A stretch of DNA of 64,000 bases, from the NCBI GenBank assembly GCA_032622095.1, contig CP136067.1, forward strand, positions 40,839,549 through 40,903,548. The letters run 5' to 3'. This document shows, in pieces, positions 1-12,837 of the stretch. Source of the stretch: Siphonodentalium dalli. Taxonomy: Eukaryota; Mollusca; Scaphopoda; Gadilida; Siphonodentaliidae. Position numbers and translations under genes: made by a program. Each line of letters starts with the position of its first letter. Within the stretch, counting starts at the first letter, position 1. The notes under the pieces are model-generated. The model did no database searches. It had not been told where the DNA came from and worked only from the letters and a program-made list of their open reading frames with translations.

Positions 1-448
1 TGATCAGGGTGGAGAGAGGAGGGACACTACTTTTGAGAAGAATGTTTTGGTCGCCGATATCCACGAAATGTATATAAAGTAATTCCCCATAACACGTTCT
101 AAAGAGATTTTGGCGATCATATTTTAAAACGTCGACAACTGCTGACCGAATTAAGTAACTTGAACAATTATATCTTCTCAACTGTCATGTGTATATGGGG
201 ACTGGAATCAGGGTGTTCATATAGTGAGCTAGCAAAAACATAGATACATAGCAGAAAGCATTAGAAGTATATTTATCGTTCTACTTATTAAAGTTATACA
301 TATTATTGCAACATGGGGGGCCTTGAACTGTCAGATGATGGCATGTTAGAATGGCTCTACATTATACCACAATTGAGTCGGTCCCTTTCAAGATATTTTC
401 CACACATAAGAGACAGTGTGTCAAGGGACATGGGAGTGTATAGAAGGC
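1..448 (+). repeat. R family, 3' tail fragment
   Basis: This is the tail of the large dispersed repeat family R, cut by the window edge. It is near-identical to about 23160-23610 and 37140-37690, sharing the phrases GAGAGAGGAGGGACACTA, TTGAACAATTATATCTTCTC and CATATAGTGAGCTAG. The similarity stops near 448, where the other copies continue into GGCCTGTTCAAAAATAGT. No ~140-bp array units remain in this copy. Confidence 0.85.
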
Positions 449-2549
449 GTTCCATTCGTGAATACTGAAGTACACGGCGAGATGGATGATATATTAAACA
501 GCACGGATGTGGACGAGGATTACGTGTAGTTATAGTTGCAACTTAAAACGGATGTATTGTGATATAATAGACAGAAACTCACTTTTAAAACAATTTCTAT
601 CCCTTTGATAAAATTGGCAGTTTTAACAATAATCATGCTAATCATCTACTTATTATTTTGTTATTTCTTTCTTAATGATACTTGGCAACATATTGAGGTG
701 CTCCCCACACATGAGGGACTTCATATTGAACATATCAACCGGAATAAATTTTTCATATCGTAATAATTATGTCCGATCATTTTTATTAAACGGCTAACGT
801 ATATATACATATCATCACACCATCCGGAACACGAATAGAGGGGTTCCGTCGCGGGGGTAAGTTAGACATCGGAACAGGGATGGCACCAGTATTCCACCGA
901 CGCAGGGGCTATAATATACGATCGATCTCGACCCCCCCCCCCGATGGGGGGTGTGCTATTATACCGTAATGTTATCTGGCTTACCATTGCACATTTCCCC
1001 GACGAGGAGGAGGTGACTAAGCTGTACACCACTTAGTGACATCCCTGTCATTGAGCCAGACCGAACTCACATGTATCTCGAACTGTCGAAGTGTTAGAAA
1101 TATCTAACATAATATTATGTCAAACTGAAAAATATATGCTGTTGTCTAAAAACAACATTTTCCCCAATAATTTCTCAAACAATGAGAACAATTTTAACAT
1201 ATATATGACAGAATGTGATTAAAAAAATATCTTTTGCACTCTTTTCCAAATTTACAACTGTTGGAAACTTTTACCAAACGTTGGGTAGGGCGAGACAACA
1301 ACATATCTTGTTGCCACGTCACTGCATATCATATGTGGTGGTTGCTTTTGTAAGCTCAGGTGTCGCTAATATTTAACAAAATGTTAAGCATTATAAACCA
1401 ATAAACTATGAGTGAATGTCAAATTTAAATATCGCATGTAATCATTATGACATACATCGGAACCAAATTGTACAATGTTGGCGTATAGTTGAATGACTTA
1501 ATACATGCATGGTATAAATAAGTTGATAATGATGATGATAAATTGGATTATATATATAATACCGGTACTCACCATGCAAAGTTAGTGTTGTGTCATAGAT
1601 GCGTGCTGGAGTGATCCATTTTAGCTCGATCCTGTCGCATGTAGATATATTTAGAGCTATATGGACTGTCCCACAGTGAAGATCATATGTGATGGAATTT
1701 ATATAACAGCGCGCCTGATGTATAGTAGTCTACTGGTATGTACCTGATACCCTAAATATGATATGTCAATCCAAACCTCGCCATTAATTTGCAGATAGGC
1801 GCAATCCAGACCACATGTTGATTATTAGTGACGACTTTGTTCGTTATAACACTGCTGTGAGTTGTAAACTGGTGGTGAATGGAATCTTTGTGATAACAGG
1901 TTTGTTTCTACAGCTAGGAACTGTAAATTTGGGCCCAGTTTACAGCTCGTTCTATGAGTGTAATGGGTCAATACATACAATGCATTGTTTTATTTCTGTC
2001 ACAAATTGACCTGCTATGTTTTTAGATTAGTTTTAAAATATAGTGATGTCGATAGAAAATGATTTATTTTATATTTTACAAACTACCAGGTTAAGAAGAA
2101 AGACACATCCTTACCTGGTGTAACGATGTGAATTACTCGAATGCCTTCGATAAAGCATAAATTTGCTCCCAATGTGAGCCCTTGCCATTGCTTTTTGGTT
2201 TTGATGACACTAGCACTATCCCAAAATGCGGATAAATCGACTGCGTGACTTAATATGCATGGGATCTTCCTTCGCGTTAACCCTACGTGGGTGCAGTAGT
2301 CTTGTAAAAGGTCCAAATGACTGGGTCAACTCGGGTATACTTCGGTACAGGTACGAGGGTTTTGTCAGTAAATATCTTTGTTTGCTGTTAGCTTTAGACC
2401 ACAAGTCGAATATTTTCTGGCTTTTTGTCAAACTTTTGGACTGAATTGAATTGAATTGATATGAATTGAATTAAACTGAAACTAGAATAATTTTGCATTT
2501 GAAAAATACTGGTCGCATGAATTCACCTTGTATTTTTCGCTCCTACTAT
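449..2549. other. unassigned stretch with simple repeats
   Basis: I recognise no gene or element here. It contains a C tract at 932-942 followed closely by a G tract (possible small foldback) and a degenerate (GAATT)n run at about 2442-2474. The GAATT run resembles LINE 3' tails such as the one near 26165, so a decayed LINE 3' end upstream of it is possible but unproven. The open frames are short and have no recognisable domain. Confidence 0.4.
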
Positions 2550-2562
2550 TATAGTCTAAGCA

Positions 2563-2873
2563 TGATTGATTGATTGATTGGGGGTTATTGTCGCTTTAGC
2601 CACTAAGGCCATATCACGACATTGCCAGTTTTAGTGGTGGAGGAAATCCGCACACTTGCGACTAATCTAACAGTGATTTCAATGGCTGATAAACTCGTCA
2701 ACCATGTGCGGCAAACCACCGGCCATCGGCGAGTAACTGGTAACTCCACCAGATAACGATTTCGAGTTACAAAGTCCACGATGGAAACATCTGGATTTGA
2801 ACCATAATCGCCAGCGCTGGAGGGCGAAACGGCTTGGAGTTGTACCCCTAACCGATTGAGCCACCGAGGCCCC
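2563..2873 (-). mobile_element. tRNA-derived SINE with 13-bp target-site duplication
   Basis: Read on the minus strand, the element starts at 2873 with GGGGCCTCGGTGGCTCAATC, which contains a good RNA polymerase III A box (TGGCTCAATCGG). A B box, GGTTCAAATCC, follows at about 2795-2805. The element ends in a (CAAT)n tail at 2563-2580. It is flanked by direct repeats TATAGTCTAAGCA (2550-2562) and TATAGTCTACGCA (2874-2886), 12 of 13 bases identical, the hallmark of LINE-mediated insertion. A tRNA-like head, unrelated body and short tandem tail are the standard SINE layout. This style is common in molluscs, but I cannot assign the exact family by eye. Confidence 0.9.
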
Positions 2874-2886
2874 TATAGTCTACGCA

Positions 2887-3185
2887 AAAGATAACTCATG
2901 TTATATAAAGGTACGTTAAACGGACATGACCTACTCGAACAGTACACGAAATATACGTTATATAAAACCTTCAAGCCGTGTTGTTGTTGTTAAATTTACG
3001 AAACGAATAGATATTCATCAGCTATTTTAAATATTCAGAACAGGCCAGAGACAAAGGCTCCTTAATTTTACCACATCAACAATAGACTAAGAAGGAACGC
3101 TCTTAATTGTTCCATGCTTACGAAACGAACGCAAGTTGTCTCAATCTTGTACATGTAACTTACATAAGTCTTTCTGTGGTATATT
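2887..3185. other. unassigned stretch
   Basis: Nothing recognisable lies between the SINE target duplication and the head of the next R copy. Confidence 0.4.
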
Positions 3186-4260
3186 CATCTATATATCTAT
3201 ATTTGCGAATGTATGTCTGTCTGTCTGTGTTCTATAGAAATTCACGGAGGACCATCTGTTCTGCAACAATCATCTGCAGGGTATGAGGAATCTCATGTTG
3301 TCGTTTAAATATTTCAACAGTGTTCGAGTCAGGGGGTCAGCGGTGTACGGAATGAGAGAGGCGCACCAAAATTTATAACAATATTTTTGCGCCGACTTCC
3401 ACTAAATTGATACACATTATTCTATAATCGTGTGTTTTAAGACGCCAAATTTGTGCGTTTGGGTGAGAGATCGGGAGGGGGCATATATGATACGAATTTG
3501 TTTAGTCTCCGCTTACATTTATCTATATCTATATTTGCGAATGTCTGTCTGTCTTCTGTGTTCTATGTATATTCACGGGGGACCTTCTAGTCAACAAAGG
3601 GTTTTAACAGGGATAACTTTTACGAGGAAGATAATGATGTGGGTTAGAATTTTCTAAAGTGACGCTGTTGTTCTCAGGGACATAAAAGGGGAGGGCAGCA
3701 ACAATTTTTGTCCACGATTTCCACCAAACATATATAATCATCTCCAGGCTACGAGGAATATAATGGTATCGTTCCATTTTTCAACAGTGGCGCCGTTCGA
3801 GTCAGGATTGCACGGAATGAGAGAGGGGCACCAAAATTGATACCAATATTTTAGCGCCGATTTCCACCATATTGGTACACATTCTACTTCATGATACAAG
3901 GAATCTAATTGCGATTTAAAGACGCCACATTGGTGCCGTTTGGGTTAGAGATTGGGGTGATTCAATTTGATAAGAATTTATACTTGGGTGAGAGATTGGG
4001 GGGGGGGGGCATTCAATTTGATACAAATATGTTTAACGCCGATGTCCACCATATTGATACACACTCGTATCCATGATACGAGCAAGGTAATCGTGTGATT
4101 TAAAAAGACGCCAAATTGGTGCTGTTTGGGTGAGATATAGGGGCACTAAGAATGTATTTAGTCGCCACGATTACCACTAAACTTATAAATAATAAATTCC
4201 AGTCTAATAATGTGGTTTAAATATGTCCAAAATGCACGGTCGAGTCAGCGGTGCACCGAA
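3186..4260 (+). repeat. R family copy, left part (head plus array)
   Basis: It begins with TATATTTGCGAATGTATGTC and a (TGTC)n run, then GTTCTATAGAAATTCACGG. A second head occurs at about 3525. Array units follow, recognised by GCCGATTTCCACCA and by alternating CGTTCGAGTCAGG and GTGCCGTTTGGGT boxes. The array breaks off at 4260 after GTGCACCGAA and resumes at 6406 with ACTTAGTCGCCGATTTCC, so 4261-6405 is inserted or recombined DNA inside this copy. Confidence 0.85.
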
Positions 4261-4628
4261 TGTGCAAACCAAGGGGCATAACTCAATGACAAATTGTACG
4301 AAGAAGCTAACGTACAGACAAATGATTACACATAAAATTGCTGTCGAAATTAAAACATGCGTGATGGGACCTATGCCAAAGATAATGGGTCATCATTGAT
4401 TTGAAGTACAGTACCCCCTCCCAGGTTGGCAAAATTGCTGGAAATCGTGTATTGCTACATTAAAGAGACTATCAAATTGGATAAATTAGTGAAAATCTAC
4501 TGAAACATTATATCTTTCCTATCTTCGTGTGTCAGTTACTATTTACAGTTTCGTATTGATAACTGTTGTTCTCGGAACTAGGCGCATCTGCTTGTAGAGT
4601 ATTTGTTTCAGAGGCTATAAATACTATG

Positions 4629-5365
4629 GATTTCAGCTTGACAAGTCACTGAATGATCACACCGACAGGGCAAAAACCAAATTCAACTTATGCCTGCTAT
4701 GTTATAAAACAAAAACATTCCGGTTCACATTTGGTGGGGGGGGGGGGGGGTGGTGGGTGATGTGATTATATATACATCAGTTACTCTGTACGATTCGTTT
4801 CGAGTGTTGCGGTTTTGTGTAATTGCATAAAATTGACATTAATTTAATGAAACGTGTTGCCACGCAAACATCTCAACAATGGAATTCCTTGGATACCTGG
4901 TGCGAAAAGCCGTATTAATGTTGGTTATTTAGTCTTGGTCGTGTTTCCGAATGACCGAGTAATGTCAATATGTATATTGGAGTGGGGGTAAATGCAGCTA
5001 CTGAGTTATCACAAAAAGCGTGAGCACCAGCACAATAAAAATGGTATATAAGATTCCATTAATAATTAAATAGTGTGATTTCAACTTGACAATTAAGTCA
5101 TTTAATCAATGAATGTACACCGACTGGCCAAATAAACATGGTTCACATTTTGGGGGAGGGGTGGGGGGTTATATATGCATTAGTTAGTCCCTACGATTTG
5201 TTTGGAGTTTTGCGTTATTACATGTTTATGACCACATACATGTGATTTGCATGTAACGAAATGTGTTGCCAAGGGAACATTCCAACAATGGAATTCCTCG
5301 GATACCACCTACGAATATGCGTATTGATATTGGTTATTCGGTCTTGGTCGTGTTTCCGAATAACC
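4629..5365 (+). repeat. imperfect tandem duplication (two ~290-340-bp units)
   Basis: Unit 1 (about 4629-4965) and unit 2 (about 5077-5365) share, in order, GATTTCAGCTTGAC/GATTTCAACTTGAC, GGTTCACATTT, a G tract, ACAATGGAATTCC and GTCTTGGTCGTGTTTCCGAA. Both lie inside the insert at 4261-6405. Confidence 0.8.
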
Positions 5366-5388
5366 AAGTACATTGTCTTAACATATTC

Positions 5389-5453
5389 GGGGGGGGGGGG
5401 CGGGTGTCAAGAACATTGTCTCAACATATTCGGGGGAGGGGTTGGGGGGGGCT
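5389..5453 (+). other. G-rich tract, possible G-quadruplex
   Basis: Several runs of five or more G (5389-5400, then runs in 5431-5451) occur within 65 bases, and CATATTCGGGGG is repeated twice. A similar 15-G run lies at 4736-4750. This fits a G-quadruplex-forming or length-unstable tract; no function is shown. Confidence 0.5.
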
Positions 5454-6405
5454 GGCTAGTAAATAATCACGGAGTGCATATGCTCTGGTCAGCAGAATAC
5501 AGATGCAATATGTCTGTTCCTACTGCCTTTTCGGCTGGAATATTTAGTTTTATGGTGGTGGGCATGATGTCACATTTATAATTTATCTTTTTTTTCGCTA
5601 TAACCAATTATTTGGGTGAAATTGGTTCATTTTTATTGAAACCAAGTACTTATATTGACATTATTTCCCATTCGCACTGAAGAAACACCATATGTGTTAT
5701 ATCAAAGTTATCGGTGTATGTCAGAGACTTAACTGGACATTTGCGCGTTGAAGGGGGGTAACTCTATTTTTCCTTTAATGTAGCAGTACACGATTTCACG
5801 GGTTGTTGGGGTCTGAAAAATAGAAAAATAAGTATCTGGGGGCATAACAGCCAGTGCTAACTGCTTCATTACTGGTTTGAAGGTTTATTTATTTTACAAA
5901 ACTGGGAAAGTTCTCAAAAAAGTAAAAAATTTGGATACGCGACAGGGTTTTCGTATTCAGTGAAGGCTAACTCTGTGTTATTGGTTACAGGAAAATAGCC
6001 CGATTTCTCTCCCCTGAATTCTGTCATCTGGGCTCGCAAGATACTTTTTCAAATTGATACGATAACTTTTTTTCTATTTCAAATATTTCTCAGCTCTAAC
6101 ATAGGTGGAAGAAGCTTATTTACTGACATTCGCTTCTATCTTGGTCTGTTTTTGGGTTGAAAATGGCCAATTTGAGTAAAAAAAATGGGTAAAATTGAGC
6201 GTTTTGTGTGTGCAAACCAAGGGGCATAACTCAATGACAAATTGTACGAAGAAGCTAAAGTACATACAAATGATTACACATAAAATTTCTGTCGAAATTA
6301 AAACATGCTTGATGGGACCTAAGCCAAATATAATTGCTCAGCATTGATTTGAAGTACAGTACCCTCTCACAGGTTGGCAAAATTGCTGGAAATCGTGTAT
6401 TGCTA

Positions 6406-8930
6406 ACTTAGTCGCCGATTTCCTCCACTTTTATATGTATTTATCTTCACATTGAATCTAATTGTGTAGTTTAAAGATGTCAAAAGTGGCTCCGATTGAG
6501 AAGTTGAGTCAGGGGTATAGGGTCACAACAGCTGATAAAAAATATGTTTAGCGCCAATTTCCACAAAATTCATTCACGTTCTTCTCCAGTGATCCGAGGA
6601 ATCAAATCGTGTTGGTAAAAGGCGCCATAATTTGCGCCTATCTGCGAATGTCTGTCTGTCTGTATGTGTTCTATACAGTGTATACCTTTAGGGTACAATC
6701 AAGATGGCACCAAATGTGTCTAACACGGGTATCTTTTTACAAGAAAGATAATGGTGCGGGTTACAGTTTTTTTTAAAGTGACGCTGTTGTTGTCAGGGAC
6801 AGACAAGGGGGGAAGCAGCAAAAAGAATGAAATATGTTTGTCACCGACATCCACCAACTGTATACATAATCATCTCCATGATATGGCGCCTTTCGGTTCA
6901 GGAGTGGGAAAGCTAGGGCACCACAATTGATCAAACACAATATTTTAGCCCCGATTTCCACCAACTTGATACATATTCGTCTCCATAATACGAGGAATCT
7001 AATCGTGTGATTTAAAGACGCCAAACTGGTGGCGTTTGGATGAGAAATGGGGAGCACTAAATTGAATTGGAATTTGTTCAGTTGCCGATTATCACCAACA
7101 TTATATATAATCATCTATATGATATCAGGAGTATAATGGGCGTTGTTTCAATGTGTCAAAAGTGGCACCGTTCGTGTCATGAATTGGGAGGAGATGGGCA
7201 CCAAACTTGATACAAGTACATGTATGTTTAGCACTAATTTCCACCCAATTCTTACAGGTTCTTGTCCAATGATACGATTAATCAAATCATGTGGGTTATA
7301 TACTGACGCCACATTTGGTGCCGTTTTGGGTCAGGGATGGGTAGAGGAGGGACACCAACATTGATAAGAATGTTTCGTCGTCGATGTCCATCAAAAATAT
7401 ATATTTAGTCACCTCCATTATTCATTCTAATGAGTTATTGGCGTTTTCATTTCACAACCTCGCCATATGGTGACCGAATTAAATAACTTGAACAATTATA
7501 TCTTCTCAACTGTCATATTTATATGGGGAAATGGAATCAGGGCATTCATATAGTGAGCTAGGAAAACAGGTGCATAGAAGAAAGCATTAAAATTATATCA
7601 ATAACTCTATTTAAGAGATACAAGTTTTCTTGCAAAACGAGGGACCTTGATCCGTCAGAGGATGGAATGTTAGAATGGCTCATGTACTATAACACAACTG
7701 AATCTGTCCCATTCAAGATATGTTCCACACAAAAAATTGTCAAAAAAGATGGAAAAGTATTGAAGGCCTGTTAAAAAATAGTGGGCACAGTGTCCAGTCA
7801 AATATAGTTTATTCTGAGATAACATAATTAAGTCAGTAGCACATGACTTTTTAGTAAACAATTTGGAGGCACTTTCTAACCAAAAGTTCACATAGTGGGG
7901 CCTCCCCGGTGTTGAATATTTTGCGTATCGCATACTTATTACAATATGTTTACATAAAATGGCGAGTGTTTACACATAACACAGAGTAGTAACAAAGCAA
8001 TAAGATGCAATTAACGCCATAATTATGATTAGTATAAGTATATAAGGACAAAATTTGTCTATAATACAATATTTTTATGTTTATTTTAAGGGATGTAACT
8101 ATTTGAATAGCAATAAAAACCACCAACACTTATGGTACGTTCATACACTAGCATGTGTTCACAGTGTAGTTTTCAGGCATTTTGTCGTAGAAAACTATAT
8201 GGTGGCAGAATATGAACGAATAAAATGCATCTGAACAACAGCTAATTACTTGCGAAGTATAATCTCTGTAGTTCCACCTGTAGCATTGCTACCGGAATTT
8301 GCATGTAAATGTGAATTTGGCAGCATGCAATTATCGCGCAAAAATCAATGATACAGGTATTTGAAGACAAATGCCACTATAGCACCGTTACACGTGGACC
8401 AACATAAATGTTACTGCTCATGTCGTTGGCTGTGGTAACGATGCATGTTACATCTACGTTTCCGTTCATACTCTGGCATCATGTGGTTTGTTATGAAGAA
8501 ATTCCTGCAAAACATACCGTGCAAACTTGCCAGCGTACGACCGTACCCATACCGTATCTTTATACTGAGAATAATTAGCCAGTATGGCACCATGAATAGA
8601 ATAGTACCAGGACATCTCTTTAAAACATCTGTATCTTCATGGGGAATATAGTAACCAGGTATCATTAAAAAGTCATTAAACTTAGTCTAACCCACTGGAT
8701 TTATTTATACATCTCTATGTAAGACCCAATTGTCATCCTTTAGTTTTGCGAAATATAATGTGTTTATGATGTTCATGTTTTGATCCCAATACAAGCGTCA
8801 ATTACAACTGTACGATTTAAAAAAGATAAGGTCTGAATAGTCCGCAGTTGTAAATCATTCTCGTAATAAACAAAATGACAATCACGTTAACAAGGTACTA
8901 TAAGTCTACTTATAATCCATGTATAAGAAT
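6406..8930 (+). repeat. R family copy, right part (array, second head, tail)
   Basis: Array units resume at 6406. A further head at about 6645 (TGCGAATGTCTGTCTGTC) is followed by more units and the tail (TTGAACAATTATATCTTCTC near 7490). The segment at about 7858-8555 has no match in the other tails and looks inserted or replaced. Similarity returns at about 8560-8925 (AGCCAGTATGGCACCATGAA), matching the far end of the last copy near 63690-63990. Several short minus-strand ORFs here, such as 6773-7114, are just array units read in frame. Confidence 0.8.
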
Positions 8931-10238
8931 TACATTTTGTGATGGCATTTGGAAATGTTATTTAATTTATGAGAATACACGTAACACTTTGGGCAAAAGT
9001 ATTCTCGATTCCCACAAAATGTCCACAGCAGAGGGTTTCACACCAGATTCACCTGGGCCACGTCGGGTAATTATAGACAATTACACGGATATGGTTCATG
9101 CGAGCTTCAAATTATGTCAACGCAATTTGGAAGGAGATATAAGATCAATTGCCAAATATACGAGATACTGAAACATATCGTCTTAATATGCTCTGAAATA
9201 TACTGTCCATGATAATATTATGTTTATTTGCACAATAACAAATGAAACATTGACAAACAATCAAACAACATTATCCTATTGTTTGGGAGCAGCCTGACCT
9301 AGGCGGTCGTCTTCCTGCTAAACAGTGCAGTGCGAAATGTGATGACATAATTATGTACAGTTATACACAGACTATATGTGGGATATATGGTAGACCGGTT
9401 GGTGCACAATTTAACAGCTCTGTACAGTTAATCATCCTATCAGGAAAGATACAATGTTTGAACGATAGAATGAATATATGCGCTATAGCGCTCGGGACGT
9501 TCCATGTATGGTCTGTTTCATTAATGTTGATGAAATGTTATCGATATCGGTGGTTCGTTTCCCAACAATGTCATCGAAAAGGTTAAAGATTTTGATGGTG
9601 TCAGTTTGGAACAAGAAAAGGTATGTTCTCTGGATTCGAAGGTCACAGCCATTTTCCAGCTGTTTTCAATTTTTCGCAGATAAGTGAACGTTTAACGCGC
9701 TGTATCTCTACCATATCCCAGGAATATACTAACACGTTTTTTTATCTGTTCCATGCCGTGCAAATTTGTGCAAATGGCTATTTGTTTCCTTTTTTTTTTG
9801 AGACCCAAACATAATGTTCAAAGTTGTATTTGGATGACTTCCATACGTTTTTGTGGGACATATAATGCTCGTAGAAATACCTTACAAGTATTTATCTAAT
9901 TATTTCGATACAGGAATAAGATAAAAATGAAATATATATTATCAAGTTAATTCTGGAGCGCCAACTGACAAGACGTATAGTAGCTTTATTGTGATAAGAA
10001 ACACTCCGCAGTATGATGATTAAATGTAGAAATGGAGAATAATCTTGTTCAAAATAGTTATTTTCTACAAATATTATGTCCAAATTGACAACACACACCG
10101 TCATGCTACTATTTTAGTTAAAATGCAGTGACTTTCTTTGGCGCAAATGTTTGTTTATCGCCGATAGTTGCGTCCCGAATCGAGGTGTGAATATTATACA
10201 ATTGTCGCCCGAGATTGAGTGAGACTCAGGGATGTGTT
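8931..10238. other. unassigned stretch
   Basis: No gene or repeat is recognised. A 98-codon open frame (8875-9171) begins in the R tail and shows no known domain. Confidence 0.4.
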
Positions 10239-12837
10239 GTCCGCTCGAGACATGGAATGGCAGGCCCGAGGGTGACATTCCAGGTCGAGAGCGACGACAA
10301 ATTCCCGTTTCTCACGAAAACAAGGCTGACAACTGTTATCCGACAAAGGGGTACACACCTGCTTAATGACAGACCTATACGGTGTATATTTTTTAATCCA
10401 GTTTTAAGAGTTCATTTATGTTGGAATCTTCGCTTTTTAGAATATAAAATATTCAGATTGTGGGTCAATTAACAAATCCATCATTTGGGTGTGTCATTTT
10501 GCTGGTCACATGGTATGAATTGGTACACAGAAAGAGGAGTAAAGCAATTTCGAAGTAGATTATAATTTATAGCCATGTGGCGAACTGTTCGGTTTTGAAA
10601 TGAACAAGTATGCACGTGTTAAATGCGCACTTAATTTTCGAATTCCCAGATCAAATTATACAAAATATGCCATAGTATGTACCATTTGAAAGAGGAAGCT
10701 CCAAAACATTGTATTTTCAACTTATTCGATGAAATAAAATGTGAACATATTATCTTTGTTGAGATATCCATGTCTGTTCTGGGCTAAAGTTTCTGCACAA
10801 AGTCGATTATTTTCAATGGAAGGGGAATATTTATTGAAAATAAACTAGTTTGAATTATATTGTATTCTGGGAATCGTAACGGGGGAATTGATTTCATGAT
10901 TTTATCTATTTTCTATTACTATATTGGAACCTTCTGATACACAGACGTTCCAAACATTTTTGAATAATAGTATTTTAATAATATGTTATGGAATAGATTG
11001 TTGTTAGAACCGTATATCAAGTCACTATAAAACAAATTATCGGTGACTCAAAAATTATGTGAGCCTTTAATTTCAAGGATATTAGCATGGATGTGAAACT
11101 AACAAGCATTGGCCGTGCAAAGGAAATTGACAGCATGCAGACGGTTATGCCACATAATGGTATGCTTATGGAGTCAGTGCATGATACGTATTGCCTAGAG
11201 GAAATGATCAACACAGTAAAGAGCAGCTATATGAACTTTAGAGCTCAGTACAGACACGTATTTATAACGTGTGAACATCGTGTGTGTAATTGTCTGCTGT
11301 GTGAACTGTATAATAATGTTTAAATTATTTGTTCAACTGTATTCAGTATTGATATAAAAATCTCCAAAAGGAAACTTGTATGTCACACAACGGATTTATC
11401 CCAGTCATAACACAATTTATGCACAAAACTTTTTAATTCCAAATTAAAATAATAATTATGCAAATGAGCAAACACCAGAGATCGTGATTGTTACGGATAT
11501 GTGCGGTTAAAAAAGGAGTGTGTTATGATATCATGAGTTTAGAGACACGCGAGGGAATCTCTGCTCGTTGAATACTTCTTCGCAGTTCTATGTTCACTGG
11601 TCACCGCTGAGCGATCAATAACCTTCGAAATGTGACGCACGTTCAACCAATCAAAAAGAAGGAGAATGGGATCAAGAATAACAATTACAATAGCGAGTAG
11701 TTCAAGCGGAGTGGTACGGTCGATTTGTTTGAAATTTTCGGCGACGTTAGTACAATGCTACATACCTCCAATTGGCATATATCGCCTGAATACTAACTCA
11801 TCAGTATCAAGCACCGAACAGATTAATAATATATTTTTATCATATTTATCAACATGTTTTTTTAATTCCGACCGAGCACCAATATGTTAAATTTGAGGTT
11901 TCAAACTGCCAAGTGTCGTTAAAGAATCACGCTCGATGTTACACATCAACACTACCATGTGTACGTTATCTATAAGAGAATATAATCAGATCTCGCTGTT
12001 AATGAGCCGATTGTTGTGATGTTCCGGTTGCCACTCTGAGTCAGCTATCAACGTACAACAAGGAGAAGTTTCAACACGTCTCGAATTTTTTTCAGGCGTT
12101 TTAAATTTCAATGGTCGTACCTGAGGCGGCAGATGATAAAAAGCGTTCTCAATTGAGATCATTTGTTTGGCTACTCGTTTTCAATGTAAAACCAATGGAT
12201 GTATTTTTCAGATTTTCGCGATTCCTGTGATATAAGCATGACGGTGATTTCAAGGATTGTTTCTGTTATCGTTTTCCCACGAAGATCAAAATCAAGTTTG
12301 ATTAAATGTGTTGTCAAATCGGACCGTGGCTCTTAAGTATTTACAAGATGCGACAAGCTTTTTCGATATAAAGTATAATACAATTATGTTACTCACTTAA
12401 ATCCTACAATCGAGATTGATGATGAATGTGTTATAGCAGCCCAGTCGTTACTGTGCATGGTTCTGAGTAGGGAGGGAGAAACGAATGACAGTCGCATTGT
12501 TTTATACCATAGCTCCAGTATCAACTACTTATAATAATCAGTTATCATTGGACAGTCTGTGCACGTAGGACCCCTGTCATCATAATGTCATAATAACGGA
12601 AGTTTCGGGGAAATTAATTGGTAATAAGCATCTGGTTCTAATTTTAACTTACGAAAGTGGAGCAGTATAAACACACTGAGCATTTCCAAGAATCACATAC
12701 TTACTGCGTATGCTATTGCGCGAATGGAATTGTCTACATAGCCATGTAATTGTGTTCTCTCAAACATAGTTGAAAAAACAGCATAACGTCAAATCATCAT
12801 GAATAATATATGTGATGTCATCCGCATAGAAGTATAT
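10239..12837 (+). repeat. R-associated 5' module, copy 1
   Basis: About 10239-11840 matches 20249-21826 and about 12258-12837 matches 25478-26040, so it is the upstream part of a >4-kb repeated unit whose downstream part is the ~140-bp array. It begins with a palindromic segment (CGCTCGAGAC...GTCGAGAGCG) and carries the TTAA-flanked MITE at the same relative place as the copy at 20247. The MITE was therefore present before the unit was duplicated. I found the stretch at about 11890-12257 only in this copy. Confidence 0.8.
10623..11066 (+). mobile_element. TTAA-flanked palindromic MITE, copy 1
   Basis: Flanking TTAA lies at 10619-10622 and 11067-11070. The termini are degraded forms of AGGCCCACTTAATTTTCGA in inverted orientation. 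The central stem seen in the other copies (CAATGGAAGGGGAATA...) has collapsed to a short remnant at 10815-10843. A TTAA target and AG-starting inverted repeats suggest a Kolobok-like or piggyBac-like non-autonomous element. There is no coding capacity. Confidence 0.75.

Larger units (their letters stand above)
4261..6405. mobile_element. 2.1-kb insert bounded by 197-bp direct repeats
   Basis: Two direct repeats, 4261-4457 and 6209-6405, begin TGTGCAAACCAAGG and end CGTGTATTGCTA. They are identical in length and by eye about 93% identical. They bound a ~1.75-kb interior that interrupts R. This is LTR-like, but the ends lack TG...CA, I see no convincing primer-binding site, polypurine tract or target duplication, and there is no coding capacity. 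It may be a short non-autonomous LTR element or the product of unequal recombination between two copies of a 197-bp repeat. The interior holds an imperfect tandem duplication and G-rich tracts, listed separately. Confidence 0.5.
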
